Assembly: GCF_900106775.1 (NCBI RefSeq)
Contig: NZ_FNNQ01000006.1
Coordinates: forward strand, 124,001 to 188,000
Direction of reading: 5' to 3'
Length of the DNA stretch: 64,000 nucleotides
Origin: Marininema mesophilum
Lineage (GTDB): Bacteria; Bacillota; Bacilli; Thermoactinomycetales; DSM-45169
In this document: positions 18,859 to 28,800 of the stretch, one piece after another
How positions within the stretch are numbered: the first letter of the stretch is position 1
Layout of the letters: each line of letters starts with the position of its first letter
Notes under the pieces: model-generated
What the model saw: the letters and a program-made list of their open reading frames with translations, nothing else
Databases searched by the model: none
What the model was told of the DNA's origin: nothing
Program-made: the position numbers and the translations under genes

Positions 18859-19530
18859 TCGTATATCCTTCCTGTTGACGTTGTCAATAAGTACAACGTT
18901 AATCAAAAGCCGATACCAAAATTCAATCATTTTTATTCAAAAAACTTAAATAATTGAATAGATACCGGATCAATTCAGGTAGAAGGAGATCGTATGCCGA
19001 TCTGATGAAAGAGATGTGGCTCAGTAGATGTCGGGCCTGTTATTTTGCCGGCACCTTGCCCTTATTCAGCGGACAGAAGACACAGGGATGGGTATCGATT
19101 GGAATGGATAAAATCCTATTGACACGACATACTTCTTGATAATATACGTGTATTTAAGGTGCATGGGAGGGCTAATGGTTAATGTATCAAGCACATTTTT
19201 AGCCAAAGGAAACAGGATAAAAGGATTGCATCCGGAAAGCCTAAGAACTTGCTCTAGTAGTGAGAGAAGAAACGCGAACTACACAACTTATAATTAACCA
19301 TTGAGAATGTCTATCCGACATCAGCTGCTATAGTTCCCTGATAAAGCCCAGGAATATTTTCTATTAAAACAGTTGGATTGGTTATGATGATGACTGAGAG
19401 AGATTAACTAATCCAGACGTATTCGAGATAAACACATGTAACAGTATTATAAATAGAATATGGAAATAGTGCTTTATGCATGCGATTCACCATCAAAAAT
19501 AATCTTGGAATACACTGCGGTTGTGACAGT
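18859..19530. other. Gene-poor AT-rich region
   Basis: About 670 bases with no convincing gene, tRNA or strong hairpin. One 61-codon frame at 18954-19139 has no ribosome site or recognisable features. It lies downstream of the sigma factor gene, where an anti-sigma gene would usually be found, and none is seen. Confidence 0.5.
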
Positions 19531-20076
19531 TCATCCATTCTCTTCCCGTGCCATCTTAAGGTAGATCCTTTGGAATTTTTCTCTAGCCCTGACTAATTGG
19601 GAACCTATAGACGCTTTCTTGACCTGAATGGCTTGGGCGATTTCTCCATAATCAAAACCCTCATAGCGCAGAAGCAATAGTTTTCGTTCCTTTTCATCAA
19701 GCTGAGTCAAGGCACGACGAACTGCTCTAACATCCTCTTCTCTCATCCATTCGCTCTCTATCGTAGAGAAAACTCTTGGTAAACGTTCCTTTTCTTTTTC
19801 GATCCTTGCCTGATGTCTTTCCTCTGTTCGTAAATAATTATAAACACCATTAATAGCTGCTTTTGCTAACCAAGCTTTTATACTTTCAATTTCAGTTCGA
19901 TCTTTGTGATATAGTCTGATAAATATCTCTTGTGTAATATCCTCTGCGCTTGACTGATTCGGAATGTGACGCATTACTAGACGTACTGCGTAAGGATAGT
20001 AACGGCGAAAAAATACTTCAAATGATTCGCTTTTCGTTAACAGATCGGACTCTTCCCGTATAGTGGCGCGATCCAT
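19531..20076 (-). CDS. ECF-type RNA polymerase sigma factor
   Basis: A 181-residue sigma-70 family protein with region 2 (VEDIT-like SAEDITQEIFIRLYH) and region 4 (LDEKERKLLLLRYEGFDYGEIAQAIQVKKASIGSQLVRAREKF). It would direct RNA polymerase to a small regulon. GGAAGGAG lies upstream of the ATG. The usual downstream anti-sigma gene is missing; the gene preceding it codes for a secreted protein that may be linked in function. Confidence 0.9.
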   Translation of the reverse strand: MDRATIREESDLLTKSESFEVFFRRYYPYAVRLVMRHIPNQSSAEDITQEIFIRLYHKDRTEIESIKAWLAKAAINGVYNYLRTEERHQARIEKEKERLPRVFSTIESEWMREEDVRAVRRALTQLDEKERKLLLLRYEGFDYGEIAQAIQVKKASIGSQLVRAREKFQRIYLKMAREENG

Positions 20077-20245
20077 TTCTCTTTATTCTCCTTCCTCAGT
20101 ATAAGTCAGAATAAATAGTTTTTATCTGTAAATATACCTATTTTTGCAGAGTATCCTTTTGTTAACTTTTACTTCCTCATCGCCCCAATCACTAAACATG
20201 GAAAATAATTCATCTTCTGGAGTGGATTTTACCTCTCATCGAAAA

Positions 20246-20279
20246 AGAAAAGTGGCTTCTCTATGGAAGCCACTTTTCT
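20246..20279 (-). terminator. Terminator after the secreted protein gene
   Basis: A 14-bp perfect stem (AGAAAAGTGGCTTC and its complement) with a T-run on the minus strand separates the secreted protein gene from the sigma gene, which therefore needs its own promoter. Confidence 0.85.
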
Positions 20280-20295
20280 CCTTCTATTCATTCAG

Positions 20296-21156
20296 TTAGT
20301 GGATGGATTTCGCTAATTTTAGAAGATCTTTTGCAGAAACATTTCCTTCACCTTGTAATTTCCGTAAAGTATCTCCTTCTTTCCAGTATAGTGTCCGATT
20401 AAACCCGTCGCCGTGTTGATCCTTCTGCTTGAATTGGAGGAAACCTTCTTCTCCATTCATATTCTGCCAATCACGCCCTACTAGCTGTTTCAGGATATTC
20501 TGTGGAATGATTGAGATGAGTTTACTGTTCTTCAGTTTCTCTAAAGGCTGGTTGTTCTTCAGTGCCAGCAGTTTTTCTTTATCAATATTGGTATCGATTT
20601 GTGGAATCTTTGTTTCCTCATAAGAAATGAGGCCATGAGCAGAATTGTTTTTTGAGAACTTTGTGCTGACTGCTTCGGATTGGTTCACAGTAACTTTCTT
20701 ACCATCTAGCTCATTTCCTAATTGTACGTCTACATTTAATTTTCGTAATAGGTCGTTGATCTGATTTGCATTTAATGTAAATTCTACACTATAAGGGTTC
20801 TTTACGGAAATCCCATCAAAGCGATACCCTTGAGGGGTTGAGAGGGGCAGATCATAGCCCGCTTTTTTAGCCTGTTCGACTGACGTATAAGATTTAGAGG
20901 CAGGCTCATCCCGTTTAATATCATAACTACCCAACTCTTTTAAATTGGATAGGGTTATACCCTCTTTCTCTAGCGCTGATTTCATTTGGGCTAGATCAGT
21001 ATCCGTAACTCGAATGATATTATTCTTTGCCTTTTGAATCTTTGCAGGTTGAATCTTATTGCTCACCGCAGCTTGAATCTGTGGAACACTCAAAGCACCT
21101 GCTAATATAATGGCGGAAGCCACCCCAGATACTAGTGTTTTGGTGAGTTTGCCCAT
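20296..21156 (-). CDS. Secreted protein of unknown function
   Basis: A 286-residue protein with an N-terminal signal sequence (SGVASAIILAGALSVPQIQA). The middle part, GYDLPLSTPQGYRFDGISVK, resembles the extracellular domain (DUF4367-like) found in some anti-sigma and sporulation proteins; this is a weak resemblance judged by eye. There is no membrane anchor after the signal peptide. The start is set by GAAGGAG 10 nt upstream; a second ATG three codons earlier is too close to that site. It may act with the ECF sigma factor encoded next. Confidence 0.6.
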   Translation of the reverse strand: MGKLTKTLVSGVASAIILAGALSVPQIQAAVSNKIQPAKIQKAKNNIIRVTDTDLAQMKSALEKEGITLSNLKELGSYDIKRDEPASKSYTSVEQAKKAGYDLPLSTPQGYRFDGISVKNPYSVEFTLNANQINDLLRKLNVDVQLGNELDGKKVTVNQSEAVSTKFSKNNSAHGLISYEETKIPQIDTNIDKEKLLALKNNQPLEKLKNSKLISIIPQNILKQLVGRDWQNMNGEEGFLQFKQKDQHGDGFNRTLYWKEGDTLRKLQGEGNVSAKDLLKLAKSIH

Positions 21157-21647
21157 AGATCTCATTCTCCTTCCCCATTTTTAAATTTGGTATTCTGTAA
21201 AATATAAGTAGTATGGGTCCTCTCCTTCCTTCTCTTAAATTTCCTTATACTTACTAGAACCCATAAAAGTAAGTTTTATGACATGATTCCACTTCCATTA
21301 TTTAGGTTAAAATTTGTCGCTGTTTGAAAGGGATAGATGTAAATGTCACGAGTGCATAGAAAAACTAGCAGCTTTTTTGGAAGTTGAAAAAGGGCTAATA
21401 GGTTAAAGCCCGCCACTATCGCGCAATTAGTTAGGAATAGTTTACGGAGAATGGTCGGACGACCCTACCAAGTGATGAAGGTACCCATTATGCGAAAAGT
21501 GGTATACAATAAGAGTATAAAAATATTTGATATTTGCATAAGAATAGAGTTATAGCGAATTGATTTTGTAACCCTATTGTAGTGAGAAAGCGAAGAATGA
21601 CAATATATGGAAAAAGCGGCGATTTTATACGGGGGGTGAAAGGAACC

Positions 21648-21821
21648 ATGAAAGCTTGGATGATTAAAGAGATTTCCTCCATTTCTATTATTTTGGTTCA
21701 GATGCAGGCATGCTGTGGGTTGTTTCGTGTGTCCAAATCGGTTATTCCCCATCCTTGCTTTTATGGCGGGATTCCTTACCCAACCCATCATCGGCTACGT
21801 AGTTGATCGTAAGCTGAAAAA
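21648..21821 (+). pseudogene. Possible remnant of a membrane transporter
   Basis: A good ribosome site and ATG lead into a short frame (52 codons), while another frame over the same bases encodes LFPILAFMAGFLTQPIIGYVVDRK, which resembles the second membrane helix and motif A of MFS transporters. A frameshifted and mostly deleted transporter gene would explain both. It is followed by a terminator and then an intact MFS gene. The call rests on one short motif. Confidence 0.3.
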
Positions 21822-21857
21822 GGGCTCTGGGCAGGTATTCTGCCTGGGGTCTTTTTT
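21822..21857 (+). terminator. Terminator upstream of the MFS gene
   Basis: A long stem with several G-U pairs centred on GGCAG-GTATT-CTGCC, followed by six T. Confidence 0.65.
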
Positions 21858-21901
21858 GTTGTATAAAGCCTTTCTTTGAAATAATGAAAAGAGGGAATAT
21901 C

Positions 21902-23167
21902 ATGCGTTTGCGTGATTGGGATCAAAATCTAAAGGCACGATTATATGGTGAAGGGTTGATTAACATTCTTTATTGGATGTTCTTTCCCTTTATGGCTGTG
22001 TATTTTTCAGATGCTTTTGGGAAAGAGGTAGCAGGTATATTACTTGTTGTCTCTCAACTTTTGGGTGTTTTGGCCAACTTAATTGGTGGTCGGTGCGCAG
22101 ATCGTTTTGGACGTAAACGCATCATGCTCATCTCCACCATCGGAGAAGCACTATGTTTCTTATTATTTGCTTTTGCAAATTCACCGTGGTTTGATTCTCC
22201 TGTGTTAAGTTTCATTTGTTTTGCTGGATTGGGCATATTTAACATGTTATATTATCCTGCTAGTGACGCTATGATCGCTGACTTAGTAGAACCAAAGCAT
22301 CGCAATGAAGTGTTCGCTGTTTTTCACACAGCTGCCAGTATGGCTATAGTAATAGGACCCATATTAGGTGGTTTTCTTTTTTTCAGTCATTTCTTCGCTT
22401 TACTTTTAGCTTCTGCTGGAGCCTCTTTTTTACTTGCTGCTATGATTGCATGGTATGTTCGAGAAACTGCTGTTTCTCATTCGTTAGCTAAGGGAGAATC
22501 AGTGGATAAAAGGCAATGGAAACAGATGATCGTTGATCAACTCAAGGATTATGGGGTTATAGTCAAAGACCGTAACTTTATGTTGTTTATTATTGCAGGG
22601 ATATTAATTGCCCAGACGTTTATACAATTGGATTTAGCCGTTGCGGTTTATGTCACGCAAGCTATTCCCGTACAAAAATTATTTTCCTTAGGAATATGGT
22701 CTGTGTATACTGGTGGAGCAACTTTTTTTGGTTGGCTTATCGCCTTAAATGGCATTCTCGTCGTCTTATTTACTGTTTGGGTTAACCGGTGGGTTTCTCA
22801 GTTCCCCGTGGGAAGGATTTTTATCGTTTCCTCGCTAATGTATGGAGTTTCGATGCTTATATTTGGTAGCTCCACAGCCCTTTGGGTGGCGATTGCTGCT
22901 GTTGTTTTTCTTACCATTGCGGAACTATTGGTGATTGGGCTTCAGGAAAGCTTTGTCTCTGAATTGTCTCCAAAACATATGCGAGGTCAATATTTTGCTG
23001 CCTCTAGTCTGCGCTATTCTATCGGTCGAACCTTTGCTCCTATGGCCATACCATTAGCAGATTGGGTAGGATACTTCTGGATGTTTTTTATCCTTGGTGG
23101 AATTGCTTTTACTGGAGCCTGGGTATATCACATCCTCTTCCGCCGTTTAAAACAAGAAACAGGGTAA
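21902..23167 (+). CDS. MFS transporter
   Basis: A 421-residue, about 12-helix permease. Motif A is clear (LIGGRCADRFGRKRIM) and the second-half linker follows GESVDKRQWKQMIVDQLKDYG. It is likely a drug or metabolite exporter (DHA1-like). The start at 21902 has AGAGGG at 6 nt; an upstream ATG at 21884 has none. The substrate cannot be predicted. Confidence 0.85.
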   Translation: MRLRDWDQNLKARLYGEGLINILYWMFFPFMAVYFSDAFGKEVAGILLVVSQLLGVLANLIGGRCADRFGRKRIMLISTIGEALCFLLFAFANSPWFDSPVLSFICFAGLGIFNMLYYPASDAMIADLVEPKHRNEVFAVFHTAASMAIVIGPILGGFLFFSHFFALLLASAGASFLLAAMIAWYVRETAVSHSLAKGESVDKRQWKQMIVDQLKDYGVIVKDRNFMLFIIAGILIAQTFIQLDLAVAVYVTQAIPVQKLFSLGIWSVYTGGATFFGWLIALNGILVVLFTVWVNRWVSQFPVGRIFIVSSLMYGVSMLIFGSSTALWVAIAAVVFLTIAELLVIGLQESFVSELSPKHMRGQYFAASSLRYSIGRTFAPMAIPLADWVGYFWMFFILGGIAFTGAWVYHILFRRLKQETG

Positions 23168-23422
23168 CTGGAAAATAGTAAACGAGTATAGCTAGATATA
23201 AAATATATTACTAGCACTACTGTTGACTGAGGGCCTATTTCCGTTTCTACAAAGAGGAATGGAAATGGGTCTTCGGTTACTTTACATATTTTACATAAAT
23301 ATTCAAACCTGAAATAAAATAAGAACTCTTTTAAGCAGAGGAAATACAATGATATACTTATAGAGAAAAGAAAATATTGGATTTACTTTATTTTAGCGAA
23401 TACATTGGAGAGGATGAGTGAC

Positions 23423-24037
23423 ATGTTTGGTAAAGTAGCCGCTGATGTCCTTGGACTAAGTGATGTAGGTGCCGTTATTAAGCCACAGGATTACGATAAA
23501 GTAGACTCGGACGATTATGTACTTCATGAAGATGGAGAGAAGATTTACTTTTTAATCAAGTCAAAATCAGATGAGTATTGCTTCACAAATAAAGCGTTGA
23601 TCCATCTGGATGGTACTAGTGCGACCAGTAAGAAACGGATGCTACGACGCTATGATTACCATGCAAATCGTATCTCCGATGTGATGTTAGAGACAGCTGG
23701 CACTATGGATAGAGATGTAGAAATTAAATTCACATTGGGCTCCATCAACTACTCTATCGATGTAAATAAAAATCAGCTGGAAGAGTTAAAGGATCTTTAT
23801 AAGTCGTTAATTCGCATCTCGGAAATCACCTCTGACAACGCGGCTTCCTTGAACTTTGCAAACCAAAGCCTAGAGTTAGCATCCGCCGCACTCGGCCGAA
23901 TGGGCAAAACAGATGGGAACTTGGTTGAGGAGTTTACAGGTATGAATCAAGTTGCCTTTGACTGGTTGGAAGAGACTCGGTTAAGATATCGGATCAAGGA
24001 TTTCGGTTTTGTTTTTGAGCGCTATATTAATATGTAA
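23423..24037 (+). CDS. PH-domain protein similar to Bacillus YvbH
   Basis: A 204-residue cytoplasmic protein with a bacterial PH-like domain (about residues 30-120: YVLHEDGEKIYFLIKSKSDEYCFTNKALI) and a helical oligomerisation region at the C-terminus. It resembles the YvbH/YozO group of unknown function. The start at 23423 has GGAGAGG 9 nt upstream. A strong terminator follows. Confidence 0.7.
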   Translation: MFGKVAADVLGLSDVGAVIKPQDYDKVDSDDYVLHEDGEKIYFLIKSKSDEYCFTNKALIHLDGTSATSKKRMLRRYDYHANRISDVMLETAGTMDRDVEIKFTLGSINYSIDVNKNQLEELKDLYKSLIRISEITSDNAASLNFANQSLELASAALGRMGKTDGNLVEEFTGMNQVAFDWLEETRLRYRIKDFGFVFERYINM

Positions 24038-24050
24038 TGGTAAGTGGATA

Positions 24051-24098
24051 AAAACAAGAGAGGTCCTTCAAACGAAGGGGCCTCTCTTGTTTTTTGGA
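24051..24098 (+). terminator. Terminator after the PH-domain gene
   Basis: AAACAAGAGAGG and CCTCTCTTGTTT arms form a long stem ending in a T-run. Confidence 0.85.
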
Positions 24099-24339
24099 AG
24101 CATAGCGGAAGAGAAAATAATTTCGTAAATGCGAACAAATATTCTTGATAGAACCTCCACGGGTAATATAGGGATTGTTCCCCTCCGAACCTCTTCGTCA
24201 TCAGCGATGACAGCGGAGAAACAGGTAGTAATATACTATGTTACCCTAGAAGGTGAGGTACAGATGGTGATATGCCTTTCTTATACCATACTTAGGGTTA
24301 TTCTATCAAAGTTTTCGTCAGAAGGGAGTTGGAACCAAT

Positions 24340-24891
24340 ATGGCTATGAATAATGGTGTTTTAACAAGAAACCAGTTGTTAACAGCTGCATCCAATATAG
24401 TAAGTGAAAAAGGGGTATCAAAGCTTACCCTTGAGGCGGTAGCAAACCAAGCAGGTGTTAGTAAAGGTGGATTGTTCTATCATTTCCCTAGTAAAGAAGA
24501 TCTAGTTCAAGCAATGATTGATGAGTTATCCGTTGACTTTAAGAATGATATGAAAGATAACCTTCAGGCCTTTCATGGAAAAGGGCAATGGACCCGAGCT
24601 TATGTGGAGACGATGTTCATGAGGGTTGATGATGGTTTAAAGATGAGTTCAGCGCTTTTTGCTTCGATGTTTACCAACCCAAAATTAATGGAAAAAGCCC
24701 AACTTCAGTATAAAGGGCTTCAAGAACAGATACAGAATGATCAAATAGACCCCGTCCATTCGACTATCGCAAGGCTTGCCGCTGATGGTTTACGGTTTGC
24801 AGAAATGTTTGGACTAGCACCATTGGATAAAGAAACGAGGGATAAAGTACACGGTGAGTTGACGAAAATAATAACAAAGGGTGGTATATAA
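24340..24891 (+). CDS. TetR family transcriptional regulator
   Basis: A 183-residue regulator. The N-terminal HTH is typical of TetR proteins (LTRNQLLTAASNIVSEKG, LTLEAVANQAGVSKGGLFYHFPSKEDLVQAMI). The C-terminal ligand domain is of the TetR_C_37-like kind (judged by eye). A divergently symmetric site lies inside the promoter of the next gene (25057-25085) and is its natural candidate operator. Confidence 0.88.
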   Translation: MAMNNGVLTRNQLLTAASNIVSEKGVSKLTLEAVANQAGVSKGGLFYHFPSKEDLVQAMIDELSVDFKNDMKDNLQAFHGKGQWTRAYVETMFMRVDDGLKMSSALFASMFTNPKLMEKAQLQYKGLQEQIQNDQIDPVHSTIARLAADGLRFAEMFGLAPLDKETRDKVHGELTKIITKGGI

Positions 24892-25056
24892 CGTTTTGAT
24901 AGAAGCCTACCTTTTTTACATGAGGTTTAGGAAGTAAGTGAATTAGAAATTGAGTTAGTAGGGATAAAAATTTACCTTTGGCGGGTAGGTTTTTTCTTTT
25001 TGGAGAAGCTTACCCTAAATCCAACTAATTACCTTGTTTTACCTGCAATAAAAGCC

Positions 25057-25085
25057 TTGCAATAAAACCGGTTAATCGGTATATT
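25057..25085 (+). promoter_or_regulatory. Sigma-A promoter with operator-like dyad in the spacer
   Basis: TTGCAA and TATATT are separated by exactly 17 bases. The spacer and the first base of the -10 contain ACCGGTTAATCGGT (25067-25080), symmetric at 12 of 14 positions. That is a standard place for a TetR-type repressor to block RNA polymerase, and a TetR gene lies immediately upstream. Confidence 0.6.
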
Positions 25086-25153
25086 TAATTTGTGGATCAC
25101 TACTTAGAATAGAAAGAAAAAAGGGTTACCACAAAAGAGGAGGAATGTAAAGC

Positions 25154-26272
25154 ATGAGAAAGAAGATTGGTGAGAAAAGTGTGAAAATGATGAAAATGAT
25201 GACTGTCTTCGCTTTGGCTTTAGCTTTTGTCTTCAGTGGTGGATTCATTGGCCCGGTGAAAGCCTCGGCTGCACCAGACAATGAGAAAAAGCTACCCGAA
25301 AAGTATATTCAAGGATATAAGATCGATAAAGATGGTAAAAAAACACCGGTTTATAATACGGATAACGCACCCAAAGGTAAAGTTGCACCAAAAGCAGATG
25401 AACCCACTAGTCCATATGCGGCCAATTACCCTAAATTATCCGAAGATCCCTATGCGCCTGCACTGGAAAGCGGAACGACTAAAACTGACCCACCGGGGAA
25501 AATAGGAGATATCGTATATTTTAAACTAAATGGTGTACAAGCACACTTTAATGGGTCAGAGGAGTTCACAGATGCTGGAGTTTATTTAGAAAAAAAATCG
25601 GATGGCACCATTGAAAAGGGGCTCTATGAAGTGAAAACAGGTGCAACAAACACTGCCCCACTTGAGAAACTAAATGAGGAGAGGGCTCAGAACGGCGAAG
25701 CATGGATGGTAGAAAAATATGGACCATCGATGGCTTGGAGTAAAGCTTTTGATGGAACCTCCAAGTTAAAAAGAGAGAGCAAATTTAAATTACTTGGAAC
25801 AAGCACCGTTGCCAATTCAGCAGAGTGGTGGTCTGGGCTAGATATTGAACATGGTGTATCGGAAACAGAATCATATAGTCTTGCATGGACTATTGGCTTC
25901 AAGCTTAGTATTGAAGCAGGTGGCGGTTTTGTACCAGGGAAAACAACAACAGAATTTAGTACGCAGTTAACGAATACATTTGGCCAAGAGACTACTATTT
26001 CGGATAAAGTAACATATAAAGATCAAACTAAAGTACCAAAAGCTGATAATCCAGCTTATCAATATGATGTCTATCGAGGAGCATTGTATCAATTAACGAA
26101 CACTTATACCCTTGAACCTGGAACCGGTTTACAAGAACTGATCAACGCTGAGGAATTTCCGGGAGACTTCGGTTTTAAACAAGGGTTGGCTAATCCTTCA
26201 TTCCAATATAATAGCAAAGAACTGTATTATCCCGTAACACCGGGTTCCCATCTTGGACCTGGGGGACAATAA
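25154..26272 (+). CDS. Secreted protein, possible aerolysin-like beta-pore-forming protein
   Basis: A 372-residue protein with a signal peptide (MMTVFALALAFVFSGGFIGPVKASA). A Pro/Lys-rich linker covers residues 38-105. The C-terminal half has long stretches of alternating Ser/Thr and hydrophobic residues (VSETESYSLAWTIGFKLSIEA, TTTEFSTQLTNTFGQETTIS), as in the insertion loops of aerolysin/ETX-MTX2 toxins. No family match can be confirmed by eye, so the toxin reading is inference. It is expressed from its own promoter with a putative TetR operator and is followed by a strong terminator. AGGAGG lies 10 nt before the ATG. Confidence 0.5.
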   Translation: MRKKIGEKSVKMMKMMTVFALALAFVFSGGFIGPVKASAAPDNEKKLPEKYIQGYKIDKDGKKTPVYNTDNAPKGKVAPKADEPTSPYAANYPKLSEDPYAPALESGTTKTDPPGKIGDIVYFKLNGVQAHFNGSEEFTDAGVYLEKKSDGTIEKGLYEVKTGATNTAPLEKLNEERAQNGEAWMVEKYGPSMAWSKAFDGTSKLKRESKFKLLGTSTVANSAEWWSGLDIEHGVSETESYSLAWTIGFKLSIEAGGGFVPGKTTTEFSTQLTNTFGQETTISDKVTYKDQTKVPKADNPAYQYDVYRGALYQLTNTYTLEPGTGLQELINAEEFPGDFGFKQGLANPSFQYNSKELYYPVTPGSHLGPGGQ

Positions 26273-26337
26273 TTCCAAAAAAAACCTAGTTAAAACAACT
26301 TCTACTTCCTATTAGCGATTGTAAAAGCCCGATGGTT

Positions 26338-26382
26338 AAAAAGTAGAGTAGCAGGATAGAACCCTCGCTACTCTACTTTTTT
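26338..26382 (+). terminator. Terminator after the secreted protein gene
   Basis: AAAAAGTAGAGTAGC pairs with GCTACTCTACTTTTT over 15 bp around a 14-nt loop; it can also serve the opposite strand. Confidence 0.88.
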
Positions 26383-26499
26383 ATGGCCTTCATCACCATT
26401 GACAATGTAGGTAGGCTTTTACCTCTTGGAGCCTTTTTTATCTTTGCGAGCGGGAAAATCTCTAACTTCAGCAATGGGGGAAAAAAGTAGCGATAGACG

Positions 26500-27795
26500 T
26501 CAGACTATCTTTCTGTTCTTTTTTCGCTTCTCATGGGGAGTGTTTTGACCTGAGATGGGTGTATTAAATTCCATCCTTTTTTCGATGAATGGAATTGAAC
26601 TACTTTTTCTTAGCCAAATGCCACTAGCTGATAACAAACTAGCTAACCCAATCCAGGGGAGGGCATAGGAGTTACTCCAGTCCACGAACAGTCCAAAGAA
26701 AAAAGGTGCCATGATGATCGCTACCTGATTGATTGTTAAGGCGTAGCTTACCGTCAAACCAACGGAATGTTCTTTTGCCTTTTCGCCAATTTCTACAATG
26801 TAGAGGCTGTACCATCCGACTCCAAAAAATCCTAGCCATGAACAGACTACATATATGCACCAAATAGGTATTTTTTCTGGCAAGACCACCAAGACCACCA
26901 GGCCAACTACGGACATCCATAAAATCATCTCTAAGGGTTTAATACGATTGCCCTTCCATATCGTATCACTTAACCAGGCTAAGGTTATCCGACCAAGCAT
27001 GCCGAATAACAGACAAAGAGATAGCATGAATCCAGTGGAAACGAGTGTCATATGCTCTATTTTGCTTTTTAGATAAAGCATCAAGTGGGCGACTAAGACC
27101 ATTTGAAATGATATGAGAGAAAACCCCGAAAATAATAGTGGATAGAGGCTTTTCTTGCGAGATAGATTTCGTAGTTCTCCAATAAAGTTAACATGTTGCG
27201 TGGGTATTTTACTCTCTTTAACAGGATCTCGATAGATTAGAAGAAACATCAGTCCACCTATAAAGGCTGATGAGGCTTGTAATTGAACAGCGATTGGCCA
27301 ATCATATCGAACGCTTAACAATGGGATCAACCAACCAGCCAATGCTCCTCCAATGGGGATGCCGGCTTGACGGATGCCTGTAGCAAGTCCTCGCTGGGAA
27401 GAATCAAACCACTTGATCACGACTTTGTTACCACCAGGTTGTGCGGTCCCATAGAAAATCCCGACTAATAAAAGAGTGACTAAGAGAGACAGATAACTAC
27501 TCAGTAGAGAGGATACCCCCATCGTAAGTCCCAGCAAAATCGACCCGACGCCTACAATCCATCGCTCTCCATGCTGATCTAATGCACGACCAATAAATAA
27601 CATCGACATGAGCGGCCCAATATTGACCATCGATATAAGCAAACCTACCTGTGCTTGAGATAGTGAAAAAGTTTGTTGCCATATAGCAGCTAACGGTCCA
27701 ACCCCATAGGTTACAAAGGTAGCAGTCGCTTGAGTCCCAGTGGCCAATCCAAGGACCATCCAGCGGAATTTTTGCGAAGAAGATGAAAAATACAT
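26500..27795 (-). CDS. MFS transporter (CynX/OFA-like)
   Basis: A 431-residue, 12-helix permease with motif A-like LFIGRALDQHGERWIVGVGS and GTAQPGGNKVVIKWFDSSQRGLATGIRQAGIPIGGALAG, a pattern seen in organic anion and nitrate/cyanate-type MFS members. The start at 27795 follows GGGAG. It is divergent from a LysR regulator gene, which probably controls it. Confidence 0.82.
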   Translation of the reverse strand: MYFSSSSQKFRWMVLGLATGTQATATFVTYGVGPLAAIWQQTFSLSQAQVGLLISMVNIGPLMSMLFIGRALDQHGERWIVGVGSILLGLTMGVSSLLSSYLSLLVTLLLVGIFYGTAQPGGNKVVIKWFDSSQRGLATGIRQAGIPIGGALAGWLIPLLSVRYDWPIAVQLQASSAFIGGLMFLLIYRDPVKESKIPTQHVNFIGELRNLSRKKSLYPLLFSGFSLISFQMVLVAHLMLYLKSKIEHMTLVSTGFMLSLCLLFGMLGRITLAWLSDTIWKGNRIKPLEMILWMSVVGLVVLVVLPEKIPIWCIYVVCSWLGFFGVGWYSLYIVEIGEKAKEHSVGLTVSYALTINQVAIIMAPFFFGLFVDWSNSYALPWIGLASLLSASGIWLRKSSSIPFIEKRMEFNTPISGQNTPHEKRKKNRKIV

Positions 27796-27936
27796 AGAAT
27801 TATACTCCCACGTTAAATTATATTGTCTTCGTATTTTCAAGAAGATATTAATGGTAGTTTAAATAGGGGAGCGTATCCTGTAAAATTACTGGTTGTGATC
27901 TTTCCTATCACAAAAAATGATCTGGAGGTGCTGTTG

Positions 27937-28788
27937 GTGGATATTCGCGATCTGCAAATTTTCCAAACAGTATCCCGCCATAAAAGTGTGACTAAAGCGG
28001 CAAACGAGCTAAATTATGTACAATCCAATGTCACCAATCGAATTAATCGCTTGGAACAGGAGTTAAACGCGCAGTTGTTTCACCGGAGTGGGAAAGGGAT
28101 GTCGTTAACTTCTGCTGGAAGAAATCTCATCCAATACGCGGATCCGATTTTAGAGATGGTGAATGAGGCAAAAAATGCGTTTCTTATTCCCCAAGGTCCA
28201 TTAAAATTGGGCTCTACCGAATCAACTGCCGCGGTTCATCTTCCCTCGTTATTAATGAAGTATCATGAAGCTTATCCGCAAGTGGATGTATCCTTGACCA
28301 CCGCTTCTTCTGAAGAGTTAATAAAACGAGTGCTGCATTATGAATTAGATGGCGTTTTTGTTGTTGGCCCTATCAATCACCCAGAGTTAAAAGCATTCAC
28401 CTTTATGGAAGAAGAGCTAGTGTTGATTTCATCTCCGCATCATCCTCCTATTCATTCAGCAAGGGATCTTCAACATGAGACCCTACTCGTTTTTGATGTG
28501 GGATGTTCCTATCGTTCCAGGTTGGAACAGTGGTTAAGCGATGAGAAGGCCCATTCGGTTAAGAGGATGGAATTGAGCACGTTAGAGGGATTGTTTCGTT
28601 GTGTAGAATCTGGTTTTGGAGTTGCTTTAGTAACGCGATCAGTAGCACAAGAATATAAACGTGGAGAAATAAAACTCCATCCCCTCTCGACGGATTATCA
28701 TCAGTCCACGACCGTTTTCATCCAACGAAAGGATCGTTATCAATCTCCTGCATTGAGCCGATTGGTAGAGTTGATGGAGAATGAGTGA
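27937..28788 (+). CDS. LysR family transcriptional regulator
   Basis: A 283-residue LysR regulator: N-terminal winged HTH (DIRDLQIFQTVSRHKSVTKAANELNYVQSNVTNRINRLEQELNAQLFHRSGKGMSL in pieces) and a substrate-binding domain starting near GPLKLGSTESTAAVHLP. The GTG start has GGAGGTG 6 nt upstream; the longer frame from 27823 adds residues unlike the family. The divergent MFS gene is its likely target. Confidence 0.9.
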   Translation: MDIRDLQIFQTVSRHKSVTKAANELNYVQSNVTNRINRLEQELNAQLFHRSGKGMSLTSAGRNLIQYADPILEMVNEAKNAFLIPQGPLKLGSTESTAAVHLPSLLMKYHEAYPQVDVSLTTASSEELIKRVLHYELDGVFVVGPINHPELKAFTFMEEELVLISSPHHPPIHSARDLQHETLLVFDVGCSYRSRLEQWLSDEKAHSVKRMELSTLEGLFRCVESGFGVALVTRSVAQEYKRGEIKLHPLSTDYHQSTTVFIQRKDRYQSPALSRLVELMENE

Positions 28789-28800
28789 AAGGATATATAC

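Noticed and set aside
20429..20623. Plus-strand frame opposite the secreted protein gene
   Set aside because: It is a shadow frame with no start signals.
24129..24353. 74-codon frame upstream of the TetR gene
   Set aside because: No ribosome site and no known motif; it overlaps the TetR start region.
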